From Burkholderia cepacia ATCC 25416 (lineage in GTDB: Bacteria > Pseudomonadota > Gammaproteobacteria > Burkholderiales > Burkholderiaceae), in the NCBI RefSeq assembly GCF_001411495.1, contig NZ_CP012981.1:1302001-1366000 (forward strand): 64,000 bases of DNA. The letters run 5' to 3'. The position numbers and the translations under genes were made by a program. Position 1 is the stretch's first letter. Each line of letters starts with the position of its first letter. Shown one piece after another: positions 9,048-17,671 of this stretch. The notes under the pieces were generated by a model. It had not been told where the DNA came from, ran no database searches, and saw only the letters and a program-made list of their open reading frames with translations.

Positions 9048-9993
9048 TGTGAAGCGTCAAGAGGTTGTTTCTCGACGCGGGAAGTCTGGCCATCGGCGCA
9101 ACGCCGCCGATGGCGCTATGGGCACGATGCCAGTTGTAGTGGTGCTGCCAACTCGCCAAGGCTTCGATGCGATGGGCCGAGCTCTGGTATGTCCATGCGT
9201 AGGCCCATTCGCGTAACGCTGACTGGATGAAGCGTTCGGCCTTGCCGTTGGTCTGCGGACGATACGCCCGCGTAAATTTGTGCCGGATACCCAGTTCCTG
9301 ACAGGCTCGCGCAAACTCGTGTGAGCGAAACGCCGAACCGTTGTCGGTTAGCAAGCGATGCACACGCACGCCGAGTCCGGCGTACCAAGCCACTGCATCG
9401 CGCAGGAACTGCACGGCACTGCGTTTCGTCTCGTCTGGATGCATTGCCGTGTAGGCAATCCGGGCGTGATCGTCCACTGCGACGAACAGGTACTCCCAGC
9501 CAACGCCGTCCACTGTATCGCGCCGATTGCCGGTGACACGATGGCCAGGACGCGCGATACGGCCAAGCTTCTTGATGTCGATGTGCAGCAAATCGCCCGG
9601 CGCCTTGTGCTCGTAGCGCTGAACCGGTTCACGCGGTTGCAGGTCGCTCAACCGAGACAGTCCGGCACGCACCAGCACCCGACTGACGGTCGAGGCCGAC
9701 ACTCCCACCTGTCGAGCGATCTGACGTTGCAGCAAGCGCTGCTGGCGCAATTCCACGATCAGTAAGGCAGTCGACGGGGCGATGGCGCGTGGAGAGCGAG
9801 CCGGTCGAGAAGAAGCGTCAGCCAGCGCAACCGCACCGCCGGCTAGGTAGCGTCCAAGCCATTTGCGCACAGTCGGTGCTGTCACGCCGTGATCGGCCAC
9901 CGCTCGCGACACGCTCGAACCGGATTCGGTGATCTCCTGAACCATCTCAAGTCGACGCGCGAAAGTGAGTCGGGCATTCTTATGGGTGTTCAT
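9043..9993 (-). CDS. IS481-family transposase
   Basis: The 316-residue transposase has an N-terminal helix-turn-helix region (residues ~12-110) and an integrase core with a DDE triad at Asp139 (HIDI), Asp217 (LLTDNGS) and Glu253 (NGKAE); Asp217 and Glu253 are separated by the canonical 35 residues. The start at 9993 (MNTHKNARLT) fits the family; an in-frame ATG upstream lies before the inverted repeat-proximal region and is less likely. The frame reads through the left terminal inverted repeat and ends at a TAG located in the target duplication, so its stop codon comes from the host site. No frameshift or internal stop is seen, so it is probably active. Confidence 0.95.
   Translation of the reverse strand: MNTHKNARLTFARRLEMVQEITESGSSVSRAVADHGVTAPTVRKWLGRYLAGGAVALADASSRPARSPRAIAPSTALLIVELRQQRLLQRQIARQVGVSASTVSRVLVRAGLSRLSDLQPREPVQRYEHKAPGDLLHIDIKKLGRIARPGHRVTGNRRDTVDGVGWEYLFVAVDDHARIAYTAMHPDETKRSAVQFLRDAVAWYAGLGVRVHRLLTDNGSAFRSHEFARACQELGIRHKFTRAYRPQTNGKAERFIQSALREWAYAWTYQSSAHRIEALASWQHHYNWHRAHSAIGGVAPMARLPASRNNLLTLHS
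9048..9068 (+). repeat. IS terminal inverted repeat (left)
   Basis: TGTGAAGCGTCAAGAGGTTG plus one base; pairs with 10068-10088 with two mismatches. It encodes the transposase C-terminus. Confidence 0.9.
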
Positions 9994-10067
9994 CCGGCTG
10001 GGTTCCTGGAAGGTTGGGTGTTTGGCGACTTCCAGTCTCCCAGACTCAGTCCGGATGAACCATCTAT

Positions 10068-10088
10068 ACAACCTATTGAAGCTTCACA
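10068..10088 (-). repeat. IS terminal inverted repeat (right)
   Basis: Read on the minus strand it begins TGTGAAGCTTCAATAGGTTG, matching the left end with two mismatches. It lies upstream of the transposase start. Confidence 0.9.
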
Positions 10089-10094
10089 GCTAGC
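10089..10094. repeat. Target-site duplication, right copy (GCTAGC)
   Basis: Identical to 9042-9047; lies 13 bases before the stop codon of the XapX gene. Confidence 0.9.
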
Positions 10095-10106
10095 GGCATC
10101 GACCCG

Positions 10107-10259
10107 TCAGCGCAACAGCGCGATCGCGCGTTCGCCGATCACCATTCCAAGCAGCCCGACGAGCGCGACGAGCGGCGGGGCCGGCGAGCGCACGTGCAGC
10201 AGCGCATACAACACGCCGACGCCGAGGCCCACCGCGAGCGAAGTCACGTAATCCGTCAT
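10107..10259 (-). CDS. XapX domain small membrane protein
   Basis: A 50-residue protein beginning MTDYVTSLAVGLGVGVLYAL, with LHVRSPAPPLVALVGLLGM following. The glycine-rich first helix, the invariant-looking RSPAPP turn and the second helix match the XapX family (small two-helix membrane proteins of unknown function). A GGAGACC-type ribosome site lies before the ATG at 10259. The gene is 24 bases downstream of the oxidoreductase gene in the same direction and may be cotranscribed with it. Before the IS insertion its end would have lain about 10 bases from the convergent transporter gene. Confidence 0.85.
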   Translation of the reverse strand: MTDYVTSLAVGLGVGVLYALLHVRSPAPPLVALVGLLGMVIGERAIALLR

Positions 10260-10283
10260 GGCGGTCTCCCGTGTGATCCGGCG

Positions 10284-11261
10284 TCAGGGTTTGAGGATGA
10301 CGCGCTCGCGCGCACCGGCCAGCACCGCGCGATACGCCTCGTGCGCGCGCTCGAGCGGATAGACGTAGTCGTCGCCGATCGGGAACGGGCGCAGGGTGCC
10401 GTTGCCGAAGCCGGGCGCGAGCGTGTCGAGGATCTGCGCGATCGCGGCGCCGCCGAGCTGCAGCGAATCGATGCCCACGAACGTGTGCTGGCCGCGATAG
10501 AACGCGAAGATGTCGAACGGCACGCTGCGCTCGATCGTCGAGATGAAGATCTGCCGTGCACCGATCGCCATCGACGCGTTCGCCGCTTCGAAGTACGGGC
10601 TGCCGACCGTGTTGTAGACGATGTCCGCGCCGCGGCCGCCGGTCGCCGCGCGCACCGCGTCGGCCACCGGCTCTTTCGACGCGTCGATCATGTGCACGTC
10701 GCCCGATGCATGGCCGCGATAGCCGCCGGCGCTGCGCTCGACGCCGATCACGGTTGCGCCGTGCGCGGTCGCGAGCTGGATCGCGGCCTGGCCGACCTTG
10801 CCGTTCGCGCCGAACACGAGCACGACGTCGCCGGCCGTCGGCATGCCGGCGCGGCGCAAGCCCTCGTAGGCGGTGACGAACGGCACGCCGACGCCGGCCG
10901 CTTCGTCGAGCGTCAGCACGGCGGGCTTGCGGCGCACCAGTGCCGCGTCGAGCACGAGCCATTGCGCATGCGAGCCGTCGCGGCCGACGCCGAGATCGCC
11001 GCCCGAGCCCCACACCGGCGCGCCGATCCAGCCTTCCGGGCCGCTGCGCACGATGCCGGCCCAGTCGCGCCCGGGCGTGCGCGGCCACACCGCGTGCGGC
11101 ATGCGGCCGAGCGCGGCCTTCACGTCGCTCGGATTCACGCCGGCCGCGTGCACCTCGATCAGCATCTGGCCGTCGGCCGGTACGGGCGTGTCGATTTCCC
11201 TGACCCGCGCGTCGAGCGACTCGATGTCGGCGGCGGGGGCGTCGAAGCGGATGCTGCGCAT
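10284..11261 (-). CDS. MDR-superfamily NADPH:quinone oxidoreductase-like protein
   Basis: The 325-residue protein has a GroES-like N-terminal half (VHAAGVNPSDVKAALG, then PGRDWAGIV) and a Rossmann half with the nucleotide-binding stretch VFGANGKVGQAAIQLA. No structural or catalytic zinc cysteines are seen, which places it with zinc-free quinone/enone reductases rather than alcohol dehydrogenases. The substrate cannot be read from sequence. It is divergent from a LysR regulator across 161 bases that contain a 7-base dyad, a common arrangement in which the regulator controls the reductase. Confidence 0.85.
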   Translation of the reverse strand: MRSIRFDAPAADIESLDARVREIDTPVPADGQMLIEVHAAGVNPSDVKAALGRMPHAVWPRTPGRDWAGIVRSGPEGWIGAPVWGSGGDLGVGRDGSHAQWLVLDAALVRRKPAVLTLDEAAGVGVPFVTAYEGLRRAGMPTAGDVVLVFGANGKVGQAAIQLATAHGATVIGVERSAGGYRGHASGDVHMIDASKEPVADAVRAATGGRGADIVYNTVGSPYFEAANASMAIGARQIFISTIERSVPFDIFAFYRGQHTFVGIDSLQLGGAAIAQILDTLAPGFGNGTLRPFPIGDDYVYPLERAHEAYRAVLAGARERVILKP

Positions 11262-11366
11262 GGTGATCTCCGTGGCGGTTGGCTGCCGCGCGGCCCGGTG
11301 GGGCGGGGCGTGCAGCGAATGAAATGGATGAACGCAGTCTAGTCGGCCCGGTTTGACGCGGAAACC

Positions 11367-11391
11367 CGCAAAAGCGGATGATTGTTTTGCG
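11367..11391. promoter_or_regulatory. Candidate LysR-type dyad operator
   Basis: CGCAAAA and TTTTGCG form perfect 7-base arms separated by 11 bases, in the intergenic region between the divergent oxidoreductase and LysR genes and about 30 bases before the LysR start. The placement suits an autoregulatory LysR binding site. Inferred only. Confidence 0.5.
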
Positions 11392-11422
11392 ATGAACGCA
11401 TAGCCAAATCCGAAGGCACCGA

Positions 11423-12343
11423 ATGGACGATTTCCTTTCCCCGCACCTGGCGCTGTTCGTCGACGTGGTCGACCAGCAGAGCTTCTCGGCGGCCGCCCGC
11501 CGGCTGGGTGTCGCCGCGTCGTCGGTCACGCGACGTATCGACCGCCTCGAGACACAGCTCGGCATCCGCCTCCTGCATCGCACGACGCATGCGCTGCGGC
11601 CCACCGAGGCCGGGCAGTTGCTGTACGGGCGCGCGACGCGGATGCTGGCCGAGCTGCGCGGCCTGCAGGAAGACCTGCACAGCCAGCACGACGAGCCGAG
11701 CGGGCTGCTGCGCGTCGACTGTCCGGCGCCGTTCGGCCGGCGGCATCTGGTGGCCGCGCTGGCCGCGTTCATGCAGCGTCATCCGGCGCTGCAGGTCGAC
11801 CTCGTGCTGACCGACAGCATGGTCGACCTGCAGGGCGCGCGGCTCGGCTCCGACGTTGATCTCGCGGTGCGCATCGGTCCGCTCGAGGACACGCGCCTCG
11901 TCGCAACCGTGCTGGCGCCGCAGCGGCGCGTGCTGTGCGCGAGCGCGGCGTATCTGGCGCGGCGCGGCGAGCCGGATACGCCCGACGCGCTCGCCGGGCA
12001 CGACTGCCTCGCCTGGCACGGGGTGCCGCCGCCGGGCGCGTGGCGCTTCGGCGAGCGCCGCCACGCGCCGGCGCAGCCGCGGTTTCGCAGCAATCATTCG
12101 GAAGCGTTGCTCGAAGCCGCGATCGACGGGCTCGGTCTCGCGCACCTGCCGACCTGGCTCGCGGGGGACGCGTTGCGCGATGGCCGCTTGCGCGCGGTGC
12201 TGCCGCAGTTCGCGGCGGCGCCCGAGCCGGCGACGATCCACGTGTTGCGCCAGCCGGCGCGCGGCACCGCACGCGCGTCGCGGCTCGTCGCGTTCCTCGC
12301 GACGTGGTTCGCGCAGCCGGCGTGGGATGCGGCGTGGGCGTGA
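11423..12343 (+). CDS. LysR-family transcriptional regulator
   Basis: The 306-residue protein has the N-terminal winged helix (residues ~5-65, with AARRLGVAASSVTRRIDRLE) and a C-terminal periplasmic-binding-like effector domain starting near residue 95. It resembles the regulators that sit beside and control divergent quinone reductase or dehydrogenase genes. The effector is unknown. It probably controls the adjacent oxidoreductase and itself through the dyad at 11367-11391. Confidence 0.9.
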   Translation: MDDFLSPHLALFVDVVDQQSFSAAARRLGVAASSVTRRIDRLETQLGIRLLHRTTHALRPTEAGQLLYGRATRMLAELRGLQEDLHSQHDEPSGLLRVDCPAPFGRRHLVAALAAFMQRHPALQVDLVLTDSMVDLQGARLGSDVDLAVRIGPLEDTRLVATVLAPQRRVLCASAAYLARRGEPDTPDALAGHDCLAWHGVPPPGAWRFGERRHAPAQPRFRSNHSEALLEAAIDGLGLAHLPTWLAGDALRDGRLRAVLPQFAAAPEPATIHVLRQPARGTARASRLVAFLATWFAQPAWDAAWA

Positions 12344-12391
12344 CGACGGCCGGCGACGTGTCGCCGGGCCCGACGCACGCCGGGCATGAAA

Positions 12392-12415
12392 AAGGGCCTC
12401 GCACGCGAGGCCCTT
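12392..12415 (-). terminator. Rho-independent terminator of the M1 aminopeptidase gene
   Basis: Ten-base perfect stem AAGGGCCTCG/CGAGGCCCTT with a 4-base loop. On the minus strand it is followed by a run of T, so it mainly ends transcription of the aminopeptidase 70 bases upstream. Confidence 0.85.
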
Positions 12416-12484
12416 CAAAGGTCGGAGAAACCGGTACGCCGGCCGGCCGCCGCAGGCTGCGCGGCACCGGCCGGGCGCGCACCG

Positions 12485-14653
12485 TTACTGCGTGACTACC
12501 TTACGCGGCTTGAAGATGCCCTGGTATTGCAGTGCCGGGCGTTCCTTCGTCACCGGTTCGATGCCGCCGAAGGTCGGCGTCTGGCGCAGCTTCATCGCAG
12601 CCGGCGAAGCGACCGAGCCGATCGACGTCGAGCGCGATGCCGGCGCGAGGTTGTTCGCGACGAGCAGCGCGGCTTCGCTCTTCAGGTTCGCGAGCAGCAC
12701 CGGATCGGTCGAGCCGTTGACCTGCGTGAGCAGCCCGCTCCAGGCCGCGTCGCTGTAGTTCACGACGTAGTAGTCGAGCCCGCTCGGGTCGGCCACCACG
12801 CCCGTGCAGCCGTCGATCCGCGTTTGCGTCTGCGTATCCTTCAGCGCGAGCGTCGTGCGTTTCGCGAGACCCTGGCCGTACGCGAGCGTGATCGGCACCG
12901 TCCATTGCAGGCCCGGATACGCGTTCTTGTTCGGGAACGGCTGCTGTTTCAGCGTGACGACCGTCTGGTTCTTCGTCAGGTCGCACTGCGTGTCGAGCGA
13001 GATCAGCGGCACGCCGGTCTGGCGGACGTAGCTGTCGCCGATCGCGCCGATCGCCTGGCCGCTTTCCTTCGACAGCGCATCCCACAGGCGCTTCGGTGTG
13101 CCGTTGCCGAACGAGTAGTCGACGAGGTACTGCTGCAAACCCTTGCGCAGCGTCTGTTCGCCGAGATAGTTCTCGAGCGTCTTCAGCACGTGGCCGCCCT
13201 TGTCGTACGTGAACGCGCTGGCGCTCAGCACGAAGTCGTTCGAGGCCCAGCCGTTGAAGTTCGGCGCGACCGGGAAGGCGTTCGGGCCGATGTCACGATT
13301 GATCACGCGGTACTTGTTCTTCACCTGGTCGAGCCAGCTGAACTCGTCGGGGAAGAACTGGATCGTCGTCTTCGTCTCGAAGAACGTCGCGAACGATTCG
13401 TTGAGCCACACGTTGTCCCACCAGTCGGTCGTGACGAGATCGCCGAACCACTGGTGCGCGACTTCGTGCGTCAGCACCTCGTTGCCGTAGTGCGACATCG
13501 GCTGGCCCGGCTGCGGCAGGATGTCGTCGGCGAACTCGAGGATCGACCCCCAGTTCTCCATCCCGCCGAAGTTCAGGTCCTTCTGCTCCTTGAACGCATC
13601 GTTCGCGGCCACCGTGTCGAACTTCGTGAGCGGCAGCGCAATGCCCGTGTAGCGGTAGTAGAAGTCGAGCGCCTGCTTGGTGCGGTCCATCGCCGGCTTC
13701 GCCCAGTCGCTCATGCCCGGCGGCGTGAACACGCGCAGGTGCAGGCCGCCCTTGCCGCCCGGCAGCGGGCTCGTGAAGTCGTCTTCATAGGTGTCGAACT
13801 GGCCGCCGCCGAAGAACAGCAGGTACGACGGCATCGGCGGGGTCTTCTCGAACTGCACGAGCTTGTAGCCGCCGCCGACGTTGGTCGACGGCTTCTCGGC
13901 CGCGTTCGACACGACGCGCCAGTTCGACGGCACTTCGGCCGTCACTTCATAGGTCGGGCGGAACGCCGGCTCGTCCCAGCCGGGGAACCACTGGCGCGAC
14001 AGGTTGGTTTCGCCCTGCGTGAGGATCGCGCCGCTCGTCTTGCCGTCGGTGCCCTTCAGGTCGACGCGGAACACGCCTTCCGCGGCCGAGCAGCCCGGAT
14101 ACGGATCGTCGCCGCAGCTGCCGCCCGTCTTCGTGCCCGGATCGTCATACGACTTGAAGTTGATGATGCCCGACCATTCCATGTGCAGCGAATAGTTGCC
14201 CGGCGAGATCGTGCCGCTCACGGGGCGCAGCTGGTAGAAGTCGCCCTTGTCCTGCGGCGTCGCGATCAGCTGGATGTTGCCCGGCTGCAGCGTGATGCGG
14301 CCGTTCGTGAACTTGATCCGGTGGCCGGCGATCACGATGTTGTTGACCGGCTTCAGCACCTTGATCTCGACGTCGGCGCGGCCGTCGAACGCGTTCAGCG
14401 CGTCGTTCGGGCGGAACCACAGCCGGTAGTTCACGGGCACCACGGTGTCCGGCAACTCGACAGGCGACACGCTCTTGTCGACGTTGGATGCGCTCGGCGG
14501 CGCGTTGACGGTGGGCGACGAGCCCGAGTGCGGCGCGCCGGCGGAGCTGAGCGCGGAAGCGGAGCCTGCACCGCCGTCGTCACCGCCGCACCCGGCGAGT
14601 GCGAGCGCGGCGACGAGCGGCAGATAACGCATCTTGCGAATATCGATCGACAT
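12485..14653 (-). CDS. Lipoprotein M1-family aminopeptidase
   Basis: The 722-residue protein starts with a lipoprotein signal peptide whose lipobox LALAGC gives Cys22 as the lipidated residue. A Gly/Ser-rich linker and an M1 gluzincin domain follow. The substrate-binding GGMENWG motif and zinc site HEVAHQ (396-401), with the downstream NESFATF glutamate, are intact. M1 enzymes remove N-terminal residues from peptides; the lipid anchor implies a location on the outer or inner membrane facing the periplasm. No neighbouring gene suggests a special role. The upstream region is long and gene-free, so it likely has its own promoter. Confidence 0.9.
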   Translation of the reverse strand: MSIDIRKMRYLPLVAALALAGCGGDDGGAGSASALSSAGAPHSGSSPTVNAPPSASNVDKSVSPVELPDTVVPVNYRLWFRPNDALNAFDGRADVEIKVLKPVNNIVIAGHRIKFTNGRITLQPGNIQLIATPQDKGDFYQLRPVSGTISPGNYSLHMEWSGIINFKSYDDPGTKTGGSCGDDPYPGCSAAEGVFRVDLKGTDGKTSGAILTQGETNLSRQWFPGWDEPAFRPTYEVTAEVPSNWRVVSNAAEKPSTNVGGGYKLVQFEKTPPMPSYLLFFGGGQFDTYEDDFTSPLPGGKGGLHLRVFTPPGMSDWAKPAMDRTKQALDFYYRYTGIALPLTKFDTVAANDAFKEQKDLNFGGMENWGSILEFADDILPQPGQPMSHYGNEVLTHEVAHQWFGDLVTTDWWDNVWLNESFATFFETKTTIQFFPDEFSWLDQVKNKYRVINRDIGPNAFPVAPNFNGWASNDFVLSASAFTYDKGGHVLKTLENYLGEQTLRKGLQQYLVDYSFGNGTPKRLWDALSKESGQAIGAIGDSYVRQTGVPLISLDTQCDLTKNQTVVTLKQQPFPNKNAYPGLQWTVPITLAYGQGLAKRTTLALKDTQTQTRIDGCTGVVADPSGLDYYVVNYSDAAWSGLLTQVNGSTDPVLLANLKSEAALLVANNLAPASRSTSIGSVASPAAMKLRQTPTFGGIEPVTKERPALQYQGIFKPRKVVTQ

Positions 14654-15292
14654 GACTGAAACCTCGATTGTTGAAAGAATCGTTCAGTGCTGCGAAAACG
14701 CCGGCAAAAACAATCCCCTCGCCGTTAATCAACAGCGATGAAAATGCCAATGACGGATTATTCGAAAAGACGGCGGCCGACTACGTGAAGGTAATCATGG
14801 TTTACTGCCCCCTCTGGATTTCCGGATGTCGGTTAACTTGCCGGTTCAAAATGGCCGGGCGCGTGTTGTACTGAGTTGATTTCGCGCGCACGACACGGAG
14901 CCGCGCGCCCTGCGCGGGCGCGCGATTCCATTGAACCAACGACCTACGGGGCTGGCCGGGCCGGGCCGCAGGATGGCAGGAAGGCGTGTCGCCGTTCCGT
15001 AAAATCGCCGTCATGCGGCTTCAAGCTTTGTCGGCTTGCTCGAAGGATGCGTAAATATACTTGATGGTTTTAGGTAAAGGAAACGAAAAATTTAGAAATT
15101 GCATCTATTGAATTCACCGCGCTTCATTGAATGCTGGAAAGCATTAATGCGCTTTCCGTTTAGCTGGTATTTTCGTAGTTTTAATCTATTAACGATCCGG
15201 CGTGGCCGCGAAAACTACGAAACCCGGTGTGCGGGGCGCGCTCGGTACAATGCAGCGACGATCCGCTCACCGATTGCCGCGAGGAGGCCCCC
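14654..15292. other. Long intergenic region between divergent genes
   Basis: About 640 bases, noticeably richer in A+T than the surroundings (especially 14660-14780 and 15040-15190). No credible gene was found. It must hold the promoters of the aminopeptidase (leftward) and the LEA-type lipoprotein (rightward). A perfect 12-base inverted repeat lies at 15171-15222. Confidence 0.6.
15171..15222. repeat. Perfect 12-base inverted repeat
   Basis: TTTCGTAGTTTT at 15171-15182 is the exact complement of AAAACTACGAAA at 15211-15222, separated by 28 bases. It lies 70 bases before the LEA-type gene. It could be an operator or an mRNA structure; nothing decides between them. Confidence 0.6.
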
Positions 15293-15787
15293 ATGCCACG
15301 AACCCTGTTCCGAATCGCGCCGCTGCGCGCCGTGCTGCTGCTGTTCGCCGCCGTGCTCCTGCTCGGCGGCTGCGCGGGGCTCACGCGCGATTCCGTGCGC
15401 GTGTCGGTCGCCGGGCTCGACCCGCTCGTCGGGCAGGGCCTCGAGATGCGTTTCAACCTGAAGCTGCGCGTGCAGAACCCGAACGACACGCCGATCGAAT
15501 ACGACGGCATCTCGGTGGCGCTCGACCTGAACGGCACGCCGTTCGCGAGCGGCGTGAGCGACCGCTCGGGCGTCGTGCCGCGCTTCGGCGAGGCCGTGCT
15601 CGACGTGCCGGTTTCCGTGTCGGCGTTCGCCGCCGCGCGGCAGGCGTGGAACCTGCCCGGCGCGGCTGCCAGCGGCGAGTTGCCGTATGCGCTGCGCGGC
15701 CGGCTCGCGGGCGGCGTGCTCGGCACCGTGCGCTTCAGCGATGCGGGCACGTTGCGCATGCCGGCGATGCCGGGGTGGGGCGGGTAG
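15293..15787 (+). CDS. LEA type 2 (WHy-domain) family lipoprotein
   Basis: A 164-residue protein with a lipoprotein signal (LLLGGC, lipid Cys27) and one LEA14/WHy-like beta domain containing the typical MRFNLKLRVQNPNDTPIEY stretch. Bacterial members are linked to envelope stress or desiccation tolerance, without a known biochemical activity. The ATG at 15293 was chosen because GAGGAGG lies just upstream and the lipobox distance is normal. It is monocistronic as far as can be seen. Confidence 0.85.
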   Translation: MPRTLFRIAPLRAVLLLFAAVLLLGGCAGLTRDSVRVSVAGLDPLVGQGLEMRFNLKLRVQNPNDTPIEYDGISVALDLNGTPFASGVSDRSGVVPRFGEAVLDVPVSVSAFAAARQAWNLPGAAASGELPYALRGRLAGGVLGTVRFSDAGTLRMPAMPGWGG

Positions 15788-15959
15788 ACGATGCCGGCGC
15801 GATGCGGGATGCCGGATGCCGGGCCGGACGAAGCGTCGCGATCGCGGCGCCGTCTGACGATTCCTGACGATCGAGCTTCACGTGCCTTACGTCTTGCGCG
15901 TCAATCGCGTTTAGACTGCCTCAGTCCGGAGGGCCGGGCGACTTTTTCGAGAGGGCACC

Positions 15960-16292
15960 ATGGCAGCGAAATTCGTCATCAAGAAAGCGAGCGACGGGCA
16001 GTTCCTGTTCCACCTGAAGGCCGCCAACGGCGAGATCATTCTGCGCAGCGAGCTGTACAAGACCAAGGCGTCGGCGGAAAACGGCGTCGCGTCGGTGCGC
16101 AAGAACGCGCCGGACGACGCGCGCTACGAGCGCAAGACCGCGAGCAACGGCCAGTTCATGTTCAACCTGAAGGCCGGCAATCACGAGATCATCGGCACGA
16201 GCGAGCTGTACAAGGCCGAAGCGAGCCGCGAGAACGGCATCGCGTCGGTGAAGCAGAACGCGCCGGACGCCGCGCTCGACGACCAGAGCTGA
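15960..16292 (+). CDS. YegP-family protein with two DUF1508 repeats
   Basis: A 110-residue protein built from two tandem copies of about 50 residues. Each has the pattern FxIKKASDGQFLFHLKAANGE followed by ELYKTKASAENGVASVRKNAP, the DUF1508 signature. Members are small soluble proteins of unknown function. A GAGAGG-type ribosome site precedes the ATG. The gene stands alone between the LEA lipoprotein and a methyltransferase. Confidence 0.9.
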   Translation: MAAKFVIKKASDGQFLFHLKAANGEIILRSELYKTKASAENGVASVRKNAPDDARYERKTASNGQFMFNLKAGNHEIIGTSELYKAEASRENGIASVKQNAPDAALDDQS

Positions 16293-16448
16293 CCGGCCCG
16301 TCAGCGCCAGCACGCCGCGAGCATCGCGCGGGCGGCGGTCGGGGCGGTCGCCCGCGCTTTGCCGCGCGGGCAAAGCGCGGTATGGTGTGGTCCGCGCGGC
16401 GCGCGTCTGTCGCGCCGCCTGTCTGAAGCCAACCGTAGCCGAGCTCGC

Positions 16449-17582
16449 GTGACCGATTTCCCCGTTTTCCACTGGACCGACGCCGACGGCGCCGAACATG
16501 CCGTGCGCTGGCGCTCCGAAGCCGGCGTGCAGCCGCCGAAGCGCGCGGTGCCCGCCGACGACCGTCTCACCGCCGACGCGGCCTACCGTCTGGCCTGCGA
16601 GGGCACCGCGCTCGTCTGGCAGGGCGACTTCCAGAATGCGCGCCAGCTCGTGCAGGCGATGGCGCGCCGTGTCGAACGCAAGCCGAAGAAGGCGAAGGCC
16701 GCGGTGGGCGTCGACGCATTCAACCTGCATCGTCTCGCGCAGTCGCAGCGCGCCCGCACGCTCGGGATGCTGCTGATCCCGCTCGATGCCGACTACACGA
16801 TCCCGCTGCGCCGCGCGCCCGACGTGCGCGCCGCGTGCGAGGAAGCGTACGGCCCGGGCGGCGCACCGTCGGTCGTGTCGCTGCGCGAGCTGCTCGGCCT
16901 CGTCGGCGCGCATGAATGGCGCAAGAAGGGTGTGCCGATCCCGGCGCTGGGCGGCGCGCCGATCCATCCGCACTACGGCGTGTTCTCGCCGGTGCGCGGC
17001 GAATACGTCGAACTCGTCGCGCGCGCGCCGCTGCCCGCGACGTCGCTCGCGTTCGACATCGGCACGGGCACCGGCGTGCTCGCGGCCGTGCTGGCGTCGC
17101 GCGGCGTCGAGCGCATCGTCGCGACCGATCAGGATCCGCGGGCGCTCGCCTGTGCGCGCGAGAACGTCGAGCGGCTGGGCCACGCGGGCCGCGTCGAGGT
17201 CGTCGAGGCGGATCTGTTTCCGGCCGGCCGTGCGCCGCTCGTCGTCTGCAACCCGCCGTGGGTGCCGGCCCGTCCGAGCGCACCGATCGAGTACGCGGTC
17301 TACGATCCCGACAGCCGCATGCTGCGCGGTTTCCTCGCGGGGCTCGCCGACCATCTCGAACCGGGCGGCGAAGGCTGGCTGATCCTGTCCGATTTCGCCG
17401 AGCATCTCGGCCTGCGGCCGCGCGACACCCTGCTGCAGTGGATCGACGAAGCCGGCCTCGTCGTGCTCGGCCGCGAAGACATCCGCCCCGCACACCCGAA
17501 GTCCGCCGACGCCGACGATCCGCTGCACGCGGCACGCCGCGCCGAGGTCACGTCGCTCTGGCGGCTCGGCGCACGAGCCTGA
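16449..17582 (+). CDS. Class I SAM-dependent methyltransferase (NPPW-type)
   Basis: A 377-residue protein with a C-terminal Rossmann methyltransferase fold. The SAM motif FDIGTGTGVLAAVLA is followed by an acidic loop (ATDQDPRAL) and the catalytic-type tetrapeptide NPPW, which indicates methylation of a planar nitrogen (glutamine, adenine or guanine) as in the PrmB/HemK group. The N-terminal ~180 residues are specific to this subfamily. I placed the start at the GTG at 16449 (VTDFPVFHW), where the conserved part begins; an in-frame ATG 30 codons upstream lies in non-conserved sequence. The substrate is unknown. Confidence 0.75.
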   Translation: MTDFPVFHWTDADGAEHAVRWRSEAGVQPPKRAVPADDRLTADAAYRLACEGTALVWQGDFQNARQLVQAMARRVERKPKKAKAAVGVDAFNLHRLAQSQRARTLGMLLIPLDADYTIPLRRAPDVRAACEEAYGPGGAPSVVSLRELLGLVGAHEWRKKGVPIPALGGAPIHPHYGVFSPVRGEYVELVARAPLPATSLAFDIGTGTGVLAAVLASRGVERIVATDQDPRALACARENVERLGHAGRVEVVEADLFPAGRAPLVVCNPPWVPARPSAPIEYAVYDPDSRMLRGFLAGLADHLEPGGEGWLILSDFAEHLGLRPRDTLLQWIDEAGLVVLGREDIRPAHPKSADADDPLHAARRAEVTSLWRLGARA

Positions 17583-17671
17583 CCGCGCATTTTCGGTAAA
17601 CTATCGCCATTCCTCACGAATTCCCGCCGCCGGGCCGTGGTCTGCCGACCGTGGCCCGGCGCCGCTTCACG

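Larger units (their letters stand above)
9048..10088. mobile_element. Complete IS481-family insertion sequence (1041 bp)
   Basis: Ends begin TGTGAAGC on both sides and match over 19 of 21 bases. The element is flanked by a perfect 6-base duplication, GCTAGC. It contains one transposase gene running leftward. The CTAG-centred 6-base target fits the NCTAGN preference known for IS481-type elements. It sits between two convergent genes and interrupts neither. Perfect duplication and an intact transposase suggest a recent insertion. Confidence 0.95.

Noticed and set aside
12386..14659. 757-codon frame on the plus strand
   Set aside because: Antisense to the M1 aminopeptidase, whose HEVAHQ and GGMENWG motifs are intact; composition is Arg/Ala-rich.
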